Below are positions 55,579-64,000 of a stretch of DNA of 64,000 nt, in pieces. Under the pieces are notes generated by a model, which worked only from the letters and a program-made list of their open reading frames with translations, made no database searches and had not been told where the DNA came from. Every line of letters starts with the position of its first letter. The stretch's first letter is position 1. Origin of the DNA: Chryseobacterium sp. 3008163 (GTDB lineage: Bacteria > Bacteroidota > Bacteroidia > Flavobacteriales > Weeksellaceae); NCBI RefSeq assembly GCF_003669035.1, contig NZ_CP033070.1:744001-808000 (forward strand), written 5' to 3'. A program made the translations under genes and the position numbers.

Positions 55579-56613
55579 ATGATCACAACCAAATACGTCA
55601 ACTATAAAAAGGTTCTCAACTTATCCGGATTCCATTTACTCATCATTTCTTTTTGGTGCTCGCTTATCGCTGTACTTTTTCATGTTTTTCACTGGGACTG
55701 GATGATTATTCCATGGGTTCCGGTAGCTCTGATTGGCACAGCAGAAGCTTTTTTGGTAGGTTTTAAAAATAACCAGGCTTATGAAAGATTATGGGAAGCA
55801 AGAAAAATCTGGGGTGGCATCGTTAATGCGAGCCGCTCATTTGCCGCGATGGTTTATGCTTTCGAAATAGATAATAATGAGGTAGGAAAATTTGATCTTG
55901 AAGAACGCAGAAAAAAAATTGTTTATCGTCATATTGCCTGGTTATATGCATTCCGCGAACAAATCTTGGTGCCTGTAGAATGGGAACATATAAAATTTGA
56001 AGAAGATAAATTAAAAAACACAGATAAAAAGAGACATAGAATCATCAGAGCTGGATTTCCGGATTATGGAAGAACACCTATATTCCTCAAAAAATATCTA
56101 TCTGAAGAAGAATGCGAGCTGCAGTCTTCGTACAACAATTTTGCAACTTTTCTTGTTTCACAGCAGGCGAAAGATGTGAATGAATTAAAAAACATGAAGG
56201 CAATTTCTGATTTTAACCAAATGCAACTACAGGATTGTCTTACAGAATTTTACACACTACAGGGGCAGGCAGAAAGAATTAAAAAATTTCCGCTTCCCAG
56301 ACAGTTTGCAAGTACAGCTTTTGTCTTCAATATTATCTTTATTATGTTGCTTCCTTTAGGTTTAGTGAGCGAATTTTCTAAACTCGGCGATTGGGGAATA
56401 TGGGTATCGGTTCCTTTCTGCATTATAATTGGCTGGATTTATATCATTATGGAATTGGTAGGAGACTACTCCGAAAACCCTTTTGAAGGATTAATGTTTG
56501 ATATTCCAATGTTATCAATATGCAGAAGCATAGAGATCGACCTTCTTCAAATGATTGGCGAACATGAAGACCTTCCGGAACCGATTGCTTCTAAGAATGG
56601 GGTTTTAGTTTAA
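55579..56613 (+). CDS. Bestrophin family ion channel
   Basis: A 344-residue membrane protein of the bestrophin / UPF0187 (YneE) family. Bacterial homologs such as KpBest form pentameric cation channels, while animal ones pass chloride. The N-terminal blocks FHLLIISFWCSLIAVLF, NNQAYERLWEARKIWGGIVN and the later QFASTAFVFNIIFIMLLPLG fit the family, as do WIYIIMELVGDYSENPFEG and the conserved DIPML. Four membrane spans are predicted (about 18-38, 42-60, 245-262 and 268-285). Ion and gating are unknown. It converges with an Lrp-type gene with only five bases between them. Confidence 0.88.
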   Translation: MITTKYVNYKKVLNLSGFHLLIISFWCSLIAVLFHVFHWDWMIIPWVPVALIGTAEAFLVGFKNNQAYERLWEARKIWGGIVNASRSFAAMVYAFEIDNNEVGKFDLEERRKKIVYRHIAWLYAFREQILVPVEWEHIKFEEDKLKNTDKKRHRIIRAGFPDYGRTPIFLKKYLSEEECELQSSYNNFATFLVSQQAKDVNELKNMKAISDFNQMQLQDCLTEFYTLQGQAERIKKFPLPRQFASTAFVFNIIFIMLLPLGLVSEFSKLGDWGIWVSVPFCIIIGWIYIIMELVGDYSENPFEGLMFDIPMLSICRSIEIDLLQMIGEHEDLPEPIASKNGVLV

Positions 56614-56618
56614 ATACA

Positions 56619-57077
56619 TTACAATACCAATTCGGTCGTATTTTTCACTTCAGAAATTGTGAACGAACTTTGGGTACTTGCAATATGCTGAATCGTTGTG
56701 AGTTTGGTCAGCATAAAATTACGGTAATCTTCCATGTCTTTTACACAGATTTTAAGAATATAATCGTAATCACCACTCACATGGAAACATTCCGTCACCT
56801 CATCTAAAGTCATCACTTCTTTTTCAAAACGAAGTACATATTCTTTTTTATGCTGAGTCAATTTTACATGACAAAGAATAATGAAATTTTTATCAATTTT
56901 TGTTTTATCTAAAATGGCCACGTATTTTGAAATTACCCCATTGTTTTCAAGCTTTCTGATACGTTCATAAACTGCAGTAATTGACAAACCGAGTTTGTAA
57001 GACAGTTCTTTGGTGGTTTGCTTACAGTCTTGTTGTAGAAAAAGCAGCAGTTTTTTATCCGTTTCGTCAAATTGCAT
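56619..57077 (-). CDS. Lrp/AsnC family transcriptional regulator
   Basis: From ATG 57077 (MQFDETDKKLL) it has 152 residues. An N-terminal winged HTH (TTKELSYKLGLSITAVYERIR) is followed by the effector-binding RAM domain (YVLRFEKEVMTLDEVTECFH, VSGDYDYILKICVKDMEDYR). A longer frame adds 19 AT-rich unconserved residues and is rejected. It is divergent from a methionine-gamma-lyase-like gene, the layout of mdeR and mdeA in Pseudomonas, so it probably controls that gene in response to an amino acid; this is inference. Confidence 0.92.
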   Translation of the reverse strand: MQFDETDKKLLLFLQQDCKQTTKELSYKLGLSITAVYERIRKLENNGVISKYVAILDKTKIDKNFIILCHVKLTQHKKEYVLRFEKEVMTLDEVTECFHVSGDYDYILKICVKDMEDYRNFMLTKLTTIQHIASTQSSFTISEVKNTTELVL

Positions 57078-57148
57078 AGAAAAATTTTTGGTCAAATTTA
57101 TTAAATTTAAATTGAATAGACTTTTTATCATCAAAATTTAATTTAAAT

Positions 57149-57163
57149 AGATTTAAAATCTAA
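57149..57163. promoter_or_regulatory. Candidate Lrp operator
   Basis: TAGATTT-A-AAATCTA is a perfect 7+1+7 palindrome in the AT-rich gap between the Lrp gene and its divergent neighbour. Lrp-family sites are often AT-rich palindromes of this size. Confidence 0.45.
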
Positions 57164-57220
57164 ATATTGAATATTTTGTTGTAATAAAATATAAAAAGAT
57201 TCACTTTTAAAACAAAAAAT

Positions 57221-58447
57221 ATGGATCATTTTAATGCGGCAAACGAAATTCAAGACTTACAATATTTTGGAGAATTTGGAGGAGTAAATCCGTCAATTTC
57301 AGACAGCTCTACCTACACTTTCCTTTCTGCAAAAACCATGTTTGATACTTTTGAAGGAAATGCAGATGGCTGTTATTTATATTCAAGACATTCTTCTCCG
57401 ATGAATCTGTATCTTTCTCAGGCATTGGCAAAGATGGAAAATACAGAAATGGCCAACGTAACCGCTTCCGGAATGGGTGCCATCACCTCTGTGCTGATGC
57501 AGGTTTGCAAAAGTGGCGATCATATCATCTCCAGCAGAACAATATATGGCGGAACGTATGCTTTTCTAAAGAACTTCCTTCCCCCGTTCAATATTGACAC
57601 AACTTTTGTTGATATCAATAATTTTGAGTCGATTGAAAATGCCATCAAGCCAAACACAAAAATAATATATTGCGAAAGTGTGAGCAATCCACTTTTAGAG
57701 GTTGCCGACCTTAGAAAGCTTTCTTCAATTTGTAAGAAACATAACTTAAAACTTATAGTAGACAATACTTTTTCTCCGCTTTCCATTTCACCAAGTCTTT
57801 TAGGTGCTGATATTGTCATTCACAGTTTAACCAAATTTATTAATGGTAGCAGTGATACGGTTGGCGGAGTTTATTGTGGTACCCAAGAATTTATTAATGA
57901 TACCAAAAATGTAAACAACGGAGCTTGTATGCTTCTTGGCCCTACGATGGACAGCTTCAGGTCTGCAAGCATTCTTAAAAACCTGAGAACGCTTCACATT
58001 CGAATGAAACAGCACAGCTACAACGCACTATATCTTGCTGAAAGATTTGAAAATGATGGTTTAAAAGTTTCTTATCCAGGTTTGCCATCTCACAAAAACC
58101 ATGAACTGATGAAGAGTATGATGCAGAAAGAATATGGTTTTGGTGGTCTTCTCACTGTGGACGCCGGAACAACCGAAAAAGCCAATGAATTAATGGAAAT
58201 GATGCAGCACGAAAATCTTGGATATCTTGCTGTAAGTTTAGGATTTTATAAAACATTATTCTCATGCTCCGGAAGCTCAACTTCATCTGAAATACCTGAA
58301 GAAGAAAGAGAAGAAATGGGAATCTCAGACGGACTCATACGATTTTCTATAGGCCTCGACCACGACATCGAGCGAACTTATAAAAAAATGAAAGAATGCA
58401 TGATAAAAACAGGCGTTCTACACCATGAAACTATTTTTACATCTTGA
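57221..58447 (+). CDS. Cys/Met metabolism PLP enzyme (methionine gamma-lyase or gamma-synthase like)
   Basis: A 408-residue fold-type I PLP enzyme. The PLP lysine is Lys205 in IHSLTKFINGSSD, with Asp181 in VDNTFSP contacting the ring and YSRHSSP (54-60) from the neighbouring subunit. Family members are methionine gamma-lyase, cystathionine gamma-synthase and homocysteine-forming sulfhydrylases. The active-site Cys typical of Pseudomonas methionine gamma-lyase (in YGCTFAF) is Gly here (YGGTYAF), so lyase activity is not certain. The divergent Lrp regulator favours a catabolic, methionine- or cysteine-linked role. A terminator follows. Confidence 0.88.
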   Translation: MDHFNAANEIQDLQYFGEFGGVNPSISDSSTYTFLSAKTMFDTFEGNADGCYLYSRHSSPMNLYLSQALAKMENTEMANVTASGMGAITSVLMQVCKSGDHIISSRTIYGGTYAFLKNFLPPFNIDTTFVDINNFESIENAIKPNTKIIYCESVSNPLLEVADLRKLSSICKKHNLKLIVDNTFSPLSISPSLLGADIVIHSLTKFINGSSDTVGGVYCGTQEFINDTKNVNNGACMLLGPTMDSFRSASILKNLRTLHIRMKQHSYNALYLAERFENDGLKVSYPGLPSHKNHELMKSMMQKEYGFGGLLTVDAGTTEKANELMEMMQHENLGYLAVSLGFYKTLFSCSGSSTSSEIPEEEREEMGISDGLIRFSIGLDHDIERTYKKMKECMIKTGVLHHETIFTS

Positions 58448-58451
58448 TTAA

Positions 58452-58488
58452 TAAATGCTGTTGAACTTTCAACAGCATTTATTTTTTT
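58452..58488 (+). terminator. Terminator of the PLP enzyme gene
   Basis: AAATGCTGTTGAA pairs with TTCAACAGCATTT around a two-base loop, followed by a T run. Confidence 0.88.
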
Positions 58489-58515
58489 AGAAATATTTTT
58501 GAATAATTAAATCTA

Positions 58516-59519
58516 TTAATTTTTATGAAAATGTTTCGGGAAAGCATTTTCAGGTTTCATTCTGAAAACATTTAGCAAAATCCACGATTTTAAAAAACCG
58601 TAGCCATAAGAAAACATTTGAATATAAGTCGAAATAACCGCCATTCCTGCAATTGCGATATTCTTAGTGACAATCGTGGCATGTATCAAAACCATGAAAG
58701 TATAGAGTCCGTAAAAAGCCAGAATAATTCCTCGTCCAAGAATAAAATATTCGATAAAACCTAAAACATATCCCAGCAGAAACAAAGTTGGAAAAGCAAA
58801 AGAGATTTTCACATATTTCGGATGTCTTTGGTTTAAAATAGGTCTTGCGCAACCAAATTGATACACCTGTTTTGAAAACTTACCGAAATCGACACGACGT
58901 TTATGATACACTGCAATATCATCAAAAATGCAGTTGAAAAACCATTTTCCCAAAGCGTCATCGATAAATCCGGATCTTCACCAATTCTCATTTCGGAAAA
59001 ACCTCCTACTTTCTCAAAAACTTCCTTCTTCACTCCCATATTGAAACTTCTGGGCTGAAATTTTGAAACTGCTTTTTTATTCCCTCTGATTCCGCCAGTC
59101 GTAAAAACGGAAGTCATAGAGTAAGAAATTGCTTTTTGCATCAGATTAAAGCCTTTATGTGCCTTGTCTGCACCACCAAAAGCATCACAAGGAATCGTGA
59201 GAATATCTTTTTTGATGTTTTGAATATAATCTTTCTCCACAATCACATCGCTGTCTACAAAAACAAGCCATTCATTCGAAGCTCTTTTTGAACCGTAATT
59301 TCTTGATAAACCCGGACCTGAATTATCTTTTCTAAAATATTTAATATCTAAAATTCCATCAAAATTCTTGATTGTCGGTTTCAAATCTATGAGAGAACCA
59401 TCATCGACAATAATGATTTCAAAAGCTTTATCCGTTTGAAAAGTCAATGAATTGAGAAGTTCGAAAAGCTCATCTTTTCGGTTAAATATGGCGACAACAA
59501 TGGAAATGGTAGGATTCAA
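58516..59519 (-). CDS. Family 2 glycosyltransferase, membrane-linked (frameshift in the sequence)
   Basis: A GT-A fold transferase using a nucleotide sugar, probably for surface polysaccharide or glycolipid. It starts at TTG 59519, since a stop lies just upstream in frame. The N-terminal domain has VVAIFNRKDEL, IIIVDDGS (Asp39, Asp40) and the DxD motif FVDSDV (Asp89, Asp91), then MGVKKEVFEKVGGFSE and GEDPDLSMTLWENG. The C-terminal part has about two membrane spans (FLLGYVLGFIEYF, ILAFYGLYTFMVLIHATIV). The first frame leaves the family sequence at 58924-58928; one base added to that A5 run restores STAFFDDIAVYHKRRVDFGK and a 334-residue protein. Acceptor and sugar are unknown. Confidence 0.88.
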
Positions 59520-59530
59520 TTTATTCTAAT

Positions 59531-59931
59531 TTAAATACTAAACAAATTTGATTTAAAATACACATACAAAACAAGTGCAATCATTAATAAAATGAACGTT
59601 CCGCTGAAAAGCAGAAACTCAAATACACTCCTGAAATAATAAAGACCTAAGTGAAATAGAGAAAAAAACACAATAAAGAAAGCACTAAACCTATCAGAAC
59701 ACAAACCAAAATGCTCTGTACAAAATCTTTATCTGGTAAAGGATTTTTAAATATAATAAAAAACAAAATGGAGGCAATTAGCAAAAAGCCTCCACTCCAC
59801 AATTTTACTGTGTATTTTGATTTTTTTCTGAATTTTTTGCCGTTATTATTAGAATCTGACGAAGTATAATCTGTCAAAAGACAAATGAAATCGACGATAC
59901 CTTCAATAATCTCAAAAATATTCAGGGACAT
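59531..59931 (-). CDS. Small multi-pass membrane protein (frameshift in the sequence)
   Basis: The readable frame (59647-59931) gives 94 residues with two spans and stops early. Adding one base to the A7 run at 59662-59668 lets the frame go on through FHLGLYYFRSVFEFLLF to a TAA at 59531, adding a further span (FILLMIALVLYVYF). The repaired protein has 133 residues, an N-terminal helix (LNIFEIIEGIVDFICLLTD), a basic loop (GKKFRKKSKY) and about four spans. This repair matches the other homopolymer breaks here, but no homolog is recognised, so it is less sure. It starts two bases before the RNA methyltransferase gene ends and is probably co-transcribed with it. Function unknown. Confidence 0.6.
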
Positions 59932-59933
59932 TT

Positions 59934-61103
59934 TTACTCTTCTTTATTCTCCAGTTTATGTAACTTTTTCGTTCCTTCATACATTTCGTACTGCAAAAAT
60001 CTGGTTTCCAGTTTTCCGTTGAAAAGTTTTATTTTTCTCGAAGGTCTCAATCCTATTTTCTTTGGAGCATCAAGATCTGAAGAAATCAGCCAAGCCAAAG
60101 TATTTGGGTAACTTGTCTTAAACGTATCTCCTATTTTCTTGTAGAAATCGTCATCATTAATCGAAATTCTCTCATCGTAAGGCGGGTTGAAAACCATCAA
60201 CAAAGGGAAAAGGTCTTTTTTTGTATCAAAGAAGTTCTCTCTTCTTACCTCGATCACATCTTCCATTTCTGCAGATTCTACATTGGTTCTTGCAGCATCC
60301 AGCATTCTTCCGTCGATATCGTAACCAACGATCTTCCCGTGAAATTCTCTGATTCTGTCAACACGATGCTGCTTTATCGTAGCAAACAAATCATCATCAT
60401 AATTTTTCCAGTTTTGGAAAGCAAATCTTCTTCTGTAAAGCTGTGCCGGTAAATCCATAGCAATCATCGCAGCTTCTATCAAAAGCGTTCCAGAACCGCA
60501 CATCGGATCAAGGAAATTTCCTTTTCCATCCCAACCTGCCAACTGAAGCATTCCGCTTGCTAACACTTCATTGATTGGTGCTTCACCCTGCTCTCTTCTG
60601 TACCCTCTTTTAAATAAAGCATCACCAGAAGAATCTAAAGAAATCGTTACCAATTCTCTGTCAATATGAAGGTGGAATTTAATATCCGGAGATTTTGTTT
60701 CAATACTCGGCCTTCTTCCGTACTTATTTTGGAAATAATCTACAATTGCATCTTTCATTTTGAAAGTCATGAACTGAGAATGACTGAATCTTTCAGAATT
60801 TACCGTAGAATCTATGGCAAAAGTCTGGTTCACATCCATAAACTCATCCCATTCAAATTTGAAAAGTCTGTCGTAGTATTTTGTTTCGTTGTATGCTTTA
60901 AATTCATCAATCGGCACAAGAATTTTCAAAGCCGTTCTTGCCGAATAATTGATTTTATAAAGAAAACCTAAATCTCCTTCACAATTGACTGCACGATTTT
61001 TAAGTTCAACGTTTCTTCCACCCAGTTTTTTGATTTCTTCACCCAAAACTGTTTCTAATCCGAAGAATGTTTTTATCTGAATTTTAATATTTTCTGTATC
61101 CAT
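59934..61103 (-). CDS. THUMP-domain RNA methyltransferase (RlmL/TrmN-like)
   Basis: A 389-residue SAM-dependent enzyme that methylates guanine N2 in 23S rRNA or tRNA. The N-terminal ferredoxin-like/THUMP region (about 5-160) has FFGLETVLGEEIKKLGG and IKFHLHIDRELVTISLD. The Rossmann domain has LDPMCGSGTLLIEAA (SAM site) and the catalytic FNPPYDER motif typical of N2-guanine methyltransferases. RGYRREQGEAPINEVLASGM links the two. It resembles the N-terminal half of RlmL; a C-terminal RlmK domain is absent. Exact target base is open. Confidence 0.92.
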   Translation of the reverse strand: MDTENIKIQIKTFFGLETVLGEEIKKLGGRNVELKNRAVNCEGDLGFLYKINYSARTALKILVPIDEFKAYNETKYYDRLFKFEWDEFMDVNQTFAIDSTVNSERFSHSQFMTFKMKDAIVDYFQNKYGRRPSIETKSPDIKFHLHIDRELVTISLDSSGDALFKRGYRREQGEAPINEVLASGMLQLAGWDGKGNFLDPMCGSGTLLIEAAMIAMDLPAQLYRRRFAFQNWKNYDDDLFATIKQHRVDRIREFHGKIVGYDIDGRMLDAARTNVESAEMEDVIEVRRENFFDTKKDLFPLLMVFNPPYDERISINDDDFYKKIGDTFKTSYPNTLAWLISSDLDAPKKIGLRPSRKIKLFNGKLETRFLQYEMYEGTKKLHKLENKEE

Positions 61104-61227
61104 AAGTTATAATTAAAAGATTTAACTATTTAAAAATTAAAGAATTAGCGTTTCATTTTATTAATAAATTGAATTTTTCAATACCTTAATATTTAAAATA
61201 CTTTTCTTTTAACACCGCAAATTTAGT

Positions 61228-61235
61228 TATTTTTG
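61228..61235 (+). promoter_or_regulatory. -7 box of the SAM methyltransferase gene
   Basis: TATTTTTG matches TAnnTTTG and ends four bases before the ATG at 61240, implying a leaderless or nearly leaderless mRNA. Confidence 0.5.
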
Positions 61236-61239
61236 CATT

Positions 61240-61964
61240 ATGGAATGGTTTGAATCTTGGTTTGATACGCCTTATTATCATTTGCTTTACAGTAACAGAG
61301 ACTATACGGAAGCAGAAAACTTTATCACAAAACTCACTCAGGAGCTTCAGCTGCCTCAATCTTCAAAATAATTGACCTTGCGTGCGGAAAAGGAAGACAC
61401 TCTGTTTTTCTTAATAAATTGGGCTATGATGTGCTTGGTTTAGACCTTTCTCAGCAAAGTATTGAGTTTGACAAGCAGTTTGAAAATGAAGGTTTAACTT
61501 TCAAAGTTCATGATATGAGAAATCCTATCGATTCTGAACCTGTAAATGCAGTTTTCAATCTTTTTACCAGCTTTGGGTATTTTGATAACGAGACAGATGA
61601 CAGAAATGTTTTTAAATCAGTTTACAATGCCTTAAAACCGGAAGGTTTTTTTGTTCTAGATTATCTGAATGAAGAATTTGTAACAAGAACTTTGGTTCCG
61701 GAAACTACGATTCACCGTGAAGGAATTGATTTTCATATTTCTAAAAAAATTGAAGACAGACACATCATTAAAGACATTCGTTTTGAGATTGATGGAGAGC
61801 CCAAGCATTTTTTCGAAAAGGTAAAACTTCATACTTTAGAAACCATTGAAAACTACGCTTCAGAATGTGGATTTGAAAGAGTGAAAATTTGGGGAGATTA
61901 TCAGCTGAATGATTTTGAAAAGGAAATTTCACCACGTTGCATCAATTTGTTTAAGAAAAAGTAA
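61240..61964 (+). CDS. Class I SAM-dependent methyltransferase (frameshift in the sequence)
   Basis: The frame opens at ATG 61240 (MEWFESWFDTPYYHLLYSNR) and stops early at 61371. A second frame covers the rest to 61964. One base added to the A4 run at 61365-61368 joins them as SSKIIDLACGKGRHSVFLN, the SAM-binding motif I of small-molecule methyltransferases. The protein then has 241 residues with GYDVLGLDLSQQSIEF (motif II) and FNLFTSFGYFDNETDD (motif IV). Substrate unknown; such proteins are common and unassigned. The stop overlaps the ATG of the ZIP gene (TAATG), so the two are translationally coupled. Confidence 0.85.
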
Positions 61965-62683
61965 TGATTTTCATTTTATTAATTTTAAGTGTAGTTGCCG
62001 GTGTTTTTCTCGGAAAACTCTTTGGTAAAAAAGAACAGTTTGCAAAAAATCTGTTGATTTTAAGTGCCGGTTTTCTGATTACCATCTGCCTCAATGAAGT
62101 TTTTCCACAAGTTTACACTTCTGATGTAAGTGAAAATCTGGGAATCTTTGTGATTGGCGGAGTTTTGCTGCAAATGATTTTAGAAGCTTTGACGAAAGGT
62201 TTTGAGCACGGGCATTTCCATCATCATAATGAAAGCAGCAATATTTTACCTGTCGCATTGATGGTCGGATTGTTTATTCATGCGTTCATAGAAGGAATTC
62301 CTTTGGCAAATGAAACAAATCCTCTGTCGCCTTATCTTTTAGGGATTTTGTTTCACAATCTTCCTATTTCGTTTATTTTGGGTGCTTTCTTGTTTAACCG
62401 TTCAGGTTCAAAAGCATCTTATCCTTCCTTATTAATTGTGGCTTTATTCGCTTTAGCTTCCCCGATGGGAATGTTACTTGGAAATTATTTCAACCCTGAA
62501 TGGCAACCTTACTTTTTGGCAATTGTGGGTGGTATTTTTCTTCATATTTCATCGGTCATTATTTTCGAAAGCAATAAAAATCACAACATCAACTGGTCGA
62601 AGATTGGTTTAGTTATTTTAGGCGTTTCTCTAGCATTATTGATGCATTTATTTCATACACATCCGCATGGTCATCATCATTAA
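61964..62683 (+). CDS. ZIP family metal transporter
   Basis: ZIP proteins bring Zn2+ or Fe2+ into the cytoplasm. The 239-residue protein has about seven or eight spans. The metal-site helices are seen: GLFIHAFIEGIPLA (helix 4, HxxxEG) and GILFHNLPISFILG (helix 5, HNxP). A His-rich loop (HGHFHHHNES) after helix 3 and a His-rich C-terminus (HTHPHGHHH) would bind metal. It overlaps the methyltransferase gene by one base and is co-transcribed. It ends before a bidirectional terminator. Confidence 0.9.
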   Translation: MIFILLILSVVAGVFLGKLFGKKEQFAKNLLILSAGFLITICLNEVFPQVYTSDVSENLGIFVIGGVLLQMILEALTKGFEHGHFHHHNESSNILPVALMVGLFIHAFIEGIPLANETNPLSPYLLGILFHNLPISFILGAFLFNRSGSKASYPSLLIVALFALASPMGMLLGNYFNPEWQPYFLAIVGGIFLHISSVIIFESNKNHNINWSKIGLVILGVSLALLMHLFHTHPHGHHH

Positions 62684-62797
62684 ATAGCTTTTTTGCTGCA
62701 ATTAAAAAACAATCGTTTAAGATATTAAAGCTTCCATTAATACTTTATAAAATCTTCTTGATTAGCTTAATCTGCGAGAAAAAATTTAAATAAAACA

Positions 62798-62830
62798 AGA
62801 AAGGCTTCGAATTATTCGAAGCCTTTTATA
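62798..62830. terminator. Bidirectional terminator
   Basis: AAGGCTTCGAA pairs with TTCGAAGCCTT with a three-base loop and T-rich sequence after it, between the ZIP gene and the convergent porin gene. Confidence 0.85.
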
Positions 62831-62848
62831 TTTAAGAAAAATCAATGA

Positions 62849-64000
62849 TTAGAATTTCCAGCCTACAGTAAGGAAGAAATTATTTCTCACATTTTTCACA
62901 TCAGATACTACAGAATTTGGCGTTGTAACGTCGAAATCTCCTGAGTAATATCCTGTATTATAATCATCAAATTGATATCCTGCCAAAAAAGGATTTTTGT
63001 ATTCTGAAGTAATATTCTGATAAGCCGCATCAATGTAAAACTTACCAAAATCGTATCCGACACCTGCACCAATCGTATTTCTATCTCCTAAAATGAAGTT
63101 GCTGTAGTTGGTATTTGCAACAGTTCCCGTATTAGAAAATGCACTGATTGTTGTACTGTCAAACGGACTTGATGCATAAGAATAACCTCCTCTCAATCTC
63201 AAAGCTTTGATTCTGTATTCGGCACCTACTTTAATTTCAGATAAATTTTTGTAGTTATCGCTGAAGAATGAATTTAATTCAGATTCGGCATTTCCTTGCA
63301 CTTTATATTTTGGCTTAGTTAAACCTAAAGTATAGTCAACGTTGATTGCGAAATTCTTGTTGGGTACAAAAGCACCACTCAAAGTCGCTTTCATTGGAGA
63401 TCTGAATGTTCTGTCTTCAGCAAAATTATCATAGTAGATTCCATCTGCACCATCATAATAATCTCTATATACTCGATCAACCGACCACCAAGTAGGTGAC
63501 TCAATTGAAGCACCCAATCGCAGCTGATTGCTAACTTTTCCAATAGCCCCTAAAGTACCCGAGAAACCACTTGATTTTTCAGAATATGGCGTGTATTGCT
63601 TATCAAAATTAGTTACAGAATTATCTAAATCTAATCCGAAAACAGCACTGTCAAATTGCTCTAGATCTACACTGTGCATATTTAAACTTGCACCAAAGTA
63701 CAAAGCATTATTATAATTAGCACCTACACCAACATTGAACTTAGTCTGAGTTCCATATCTGTTGTAAGCGTGTCCTAAATAAGACATATTTCCCACAACG
63801 TTATTTCCTCCTGAGTCAACAAGATTTTTAGCAATAGAAACATTTGAGTTTCCTGGTGATTCTACATAGTTTTCAATAGATGATGTAGAAATATTGGCTG
63901 CAACGTTAATAAACTTCCAAGGTGTTTCTGTCATCAACTGAAAAACAGCAACTCCATTGGCATTACCGATATCAACTTTATTAATATCATAATTTAAAGA
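62849..64000 (-). CDS. OmpP1/FadL family outer-membrane porin (3' part, runs off the window end)
   Basis: The frame is open to base 64000, so the N-terminus, including signal peptide and plug, is outside. The visible 383 residues are beta-strand after beta-strand with aromatic ends, e.g. TKFNVGVGANYNNALYFGAS, NFAINVDYTLGLTKPKY, KVGAEYRIKALRLRGGYSYA and NNFFLTVGWKF at the C-terminus, whose final Phe is the outer-membrane insertion signal. The pattern and motifs such as GAGVGYDFGKFYIDAAYQ fit FadL/OmpP1/TodX transporters of hydrophobic compounds. Fatty-acid genes elsewhere in the window (35036, 33751) would suit such uptake, but no direct link is shown. Confidence 0.88.
   Translation of the reverse strand, partial: SLNYDINKVDIGNANGVAVFQLMTETPWKFINVAANISTSSIENYVESPGNSNVSIAKNLVDSGGNNVVGNMSYLGHAYNRYGTQTKFNVGVGANYNNALYFGASLNMHSVDLEQFDSAVFGLDLDNSVTNFDKQYTPYSEKSSGFSGTLGAIGKVSNQLRLGASIESPTWWSVDRVYRDYYDGADGIYYDNFAEDRTFRSPMKATLSGAFVPNKNFAINVDYTLGLTKPKYKVQGNAESELNSFFSDNYKNLSEIKVGAEYRIKALRLRGGYSYASSPFDSTTISAFSNTGTVANTNYSNFILGDRNTIGAGVGYDFGKFYIDAAYQNITSEYKNPFLAGYQFDDYNTGYYSGDFDVTTPNSVVSDVKNVRNNFFLTVGWKF

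Noticed and set aside
1..64000. Prophage, transposon, toxin-antitoxin or defence island
   Set aside because: No integrase, transposase, phage structural gene, restriction gene or tRNA junction is visible. The CPBP protease and the DUF1003-like protein alone are not enough to claim such a system.

Overview
The window is a 64 kb piece of a low-GC chromosome from a member of Bacteroidota, class Flavobacteriia, most like Chryseobacterium. Four things point there. Many secreted proteins carry type IX secretion (T9SS) sorting domains. Promoters have TAnnTTTG -7 boxes and genes lack purine-rich ribosome sites. The gene order ftsX-DUF3098-uppP-truB is typical of the phylum. DnaE has a built-in proofreading exonuclease. 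I see no tRNA, rRNA, CRISPR array, transposase, integrase or phage gene. Most of the window is ordinary chromosomal backbone with several surface-protein loci set into it.

Layout. 1-844: 5' part of rpsA. 1154-2421: secreted Ntn-hydrolase with a frameshift. 2646-5142: operon of three related secreted proteins. 5396-9489: rluF, a small secreted protein, truB, uppP, DUF3098, ftsX. 9582-10352: rsmA. 10434-19005: three paralogous giant adhesin-like proteins (choice-of-anchor L plus type-B T9SS tail). 19137-26100: DUF1003 protein, TIGR02757 protein, rnz, rdgB, CPBP protease, MFS transporter, prfC. 26173-31972: two secreted HExxHxxGxxH metalloproteases in a tandem segmental duplication, the second with a small secreted partner gene. 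32193-39807: DUF4349 lipoprotein, fatty-acid enzymes, zinc-ribbon-like protein, Nif3-like protein, K+ channel. 40071-48220: three T9SS type-A proteins. 48517-53185: dnaE. 53426-58447: fused E1 dehydrogenase, bestrophin, an Lrp regulator and its divergent PLP enzyme. 58516-64000: glycosyltransferase, RNA methyltransferase, SAM methyltransferase, ZIP transporter, FadL-type porin (cut by the window end).

Most important caution. Nine genes are broken by ten single-base frameshifts. Every one is repaired by adding one base to an A/T run. The set includes dnaE (twice), ftsX and rnz, which a living cell should need. I therefore read these as homopolymer sequencing errors and annotate the joined genes.

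The most interesting biology lies in four places. The metalloprotease duplication has a homogenised C-terminal sorting tag and repeated flanking regions. The adhesin trio has matched promoter geometry. DnaE has a fused exonuclease and a PHP domain that has lost its metal ligands. A GC-rich fold-back element sits upstream of truB. I found no clear self-contained defence or mobile system.
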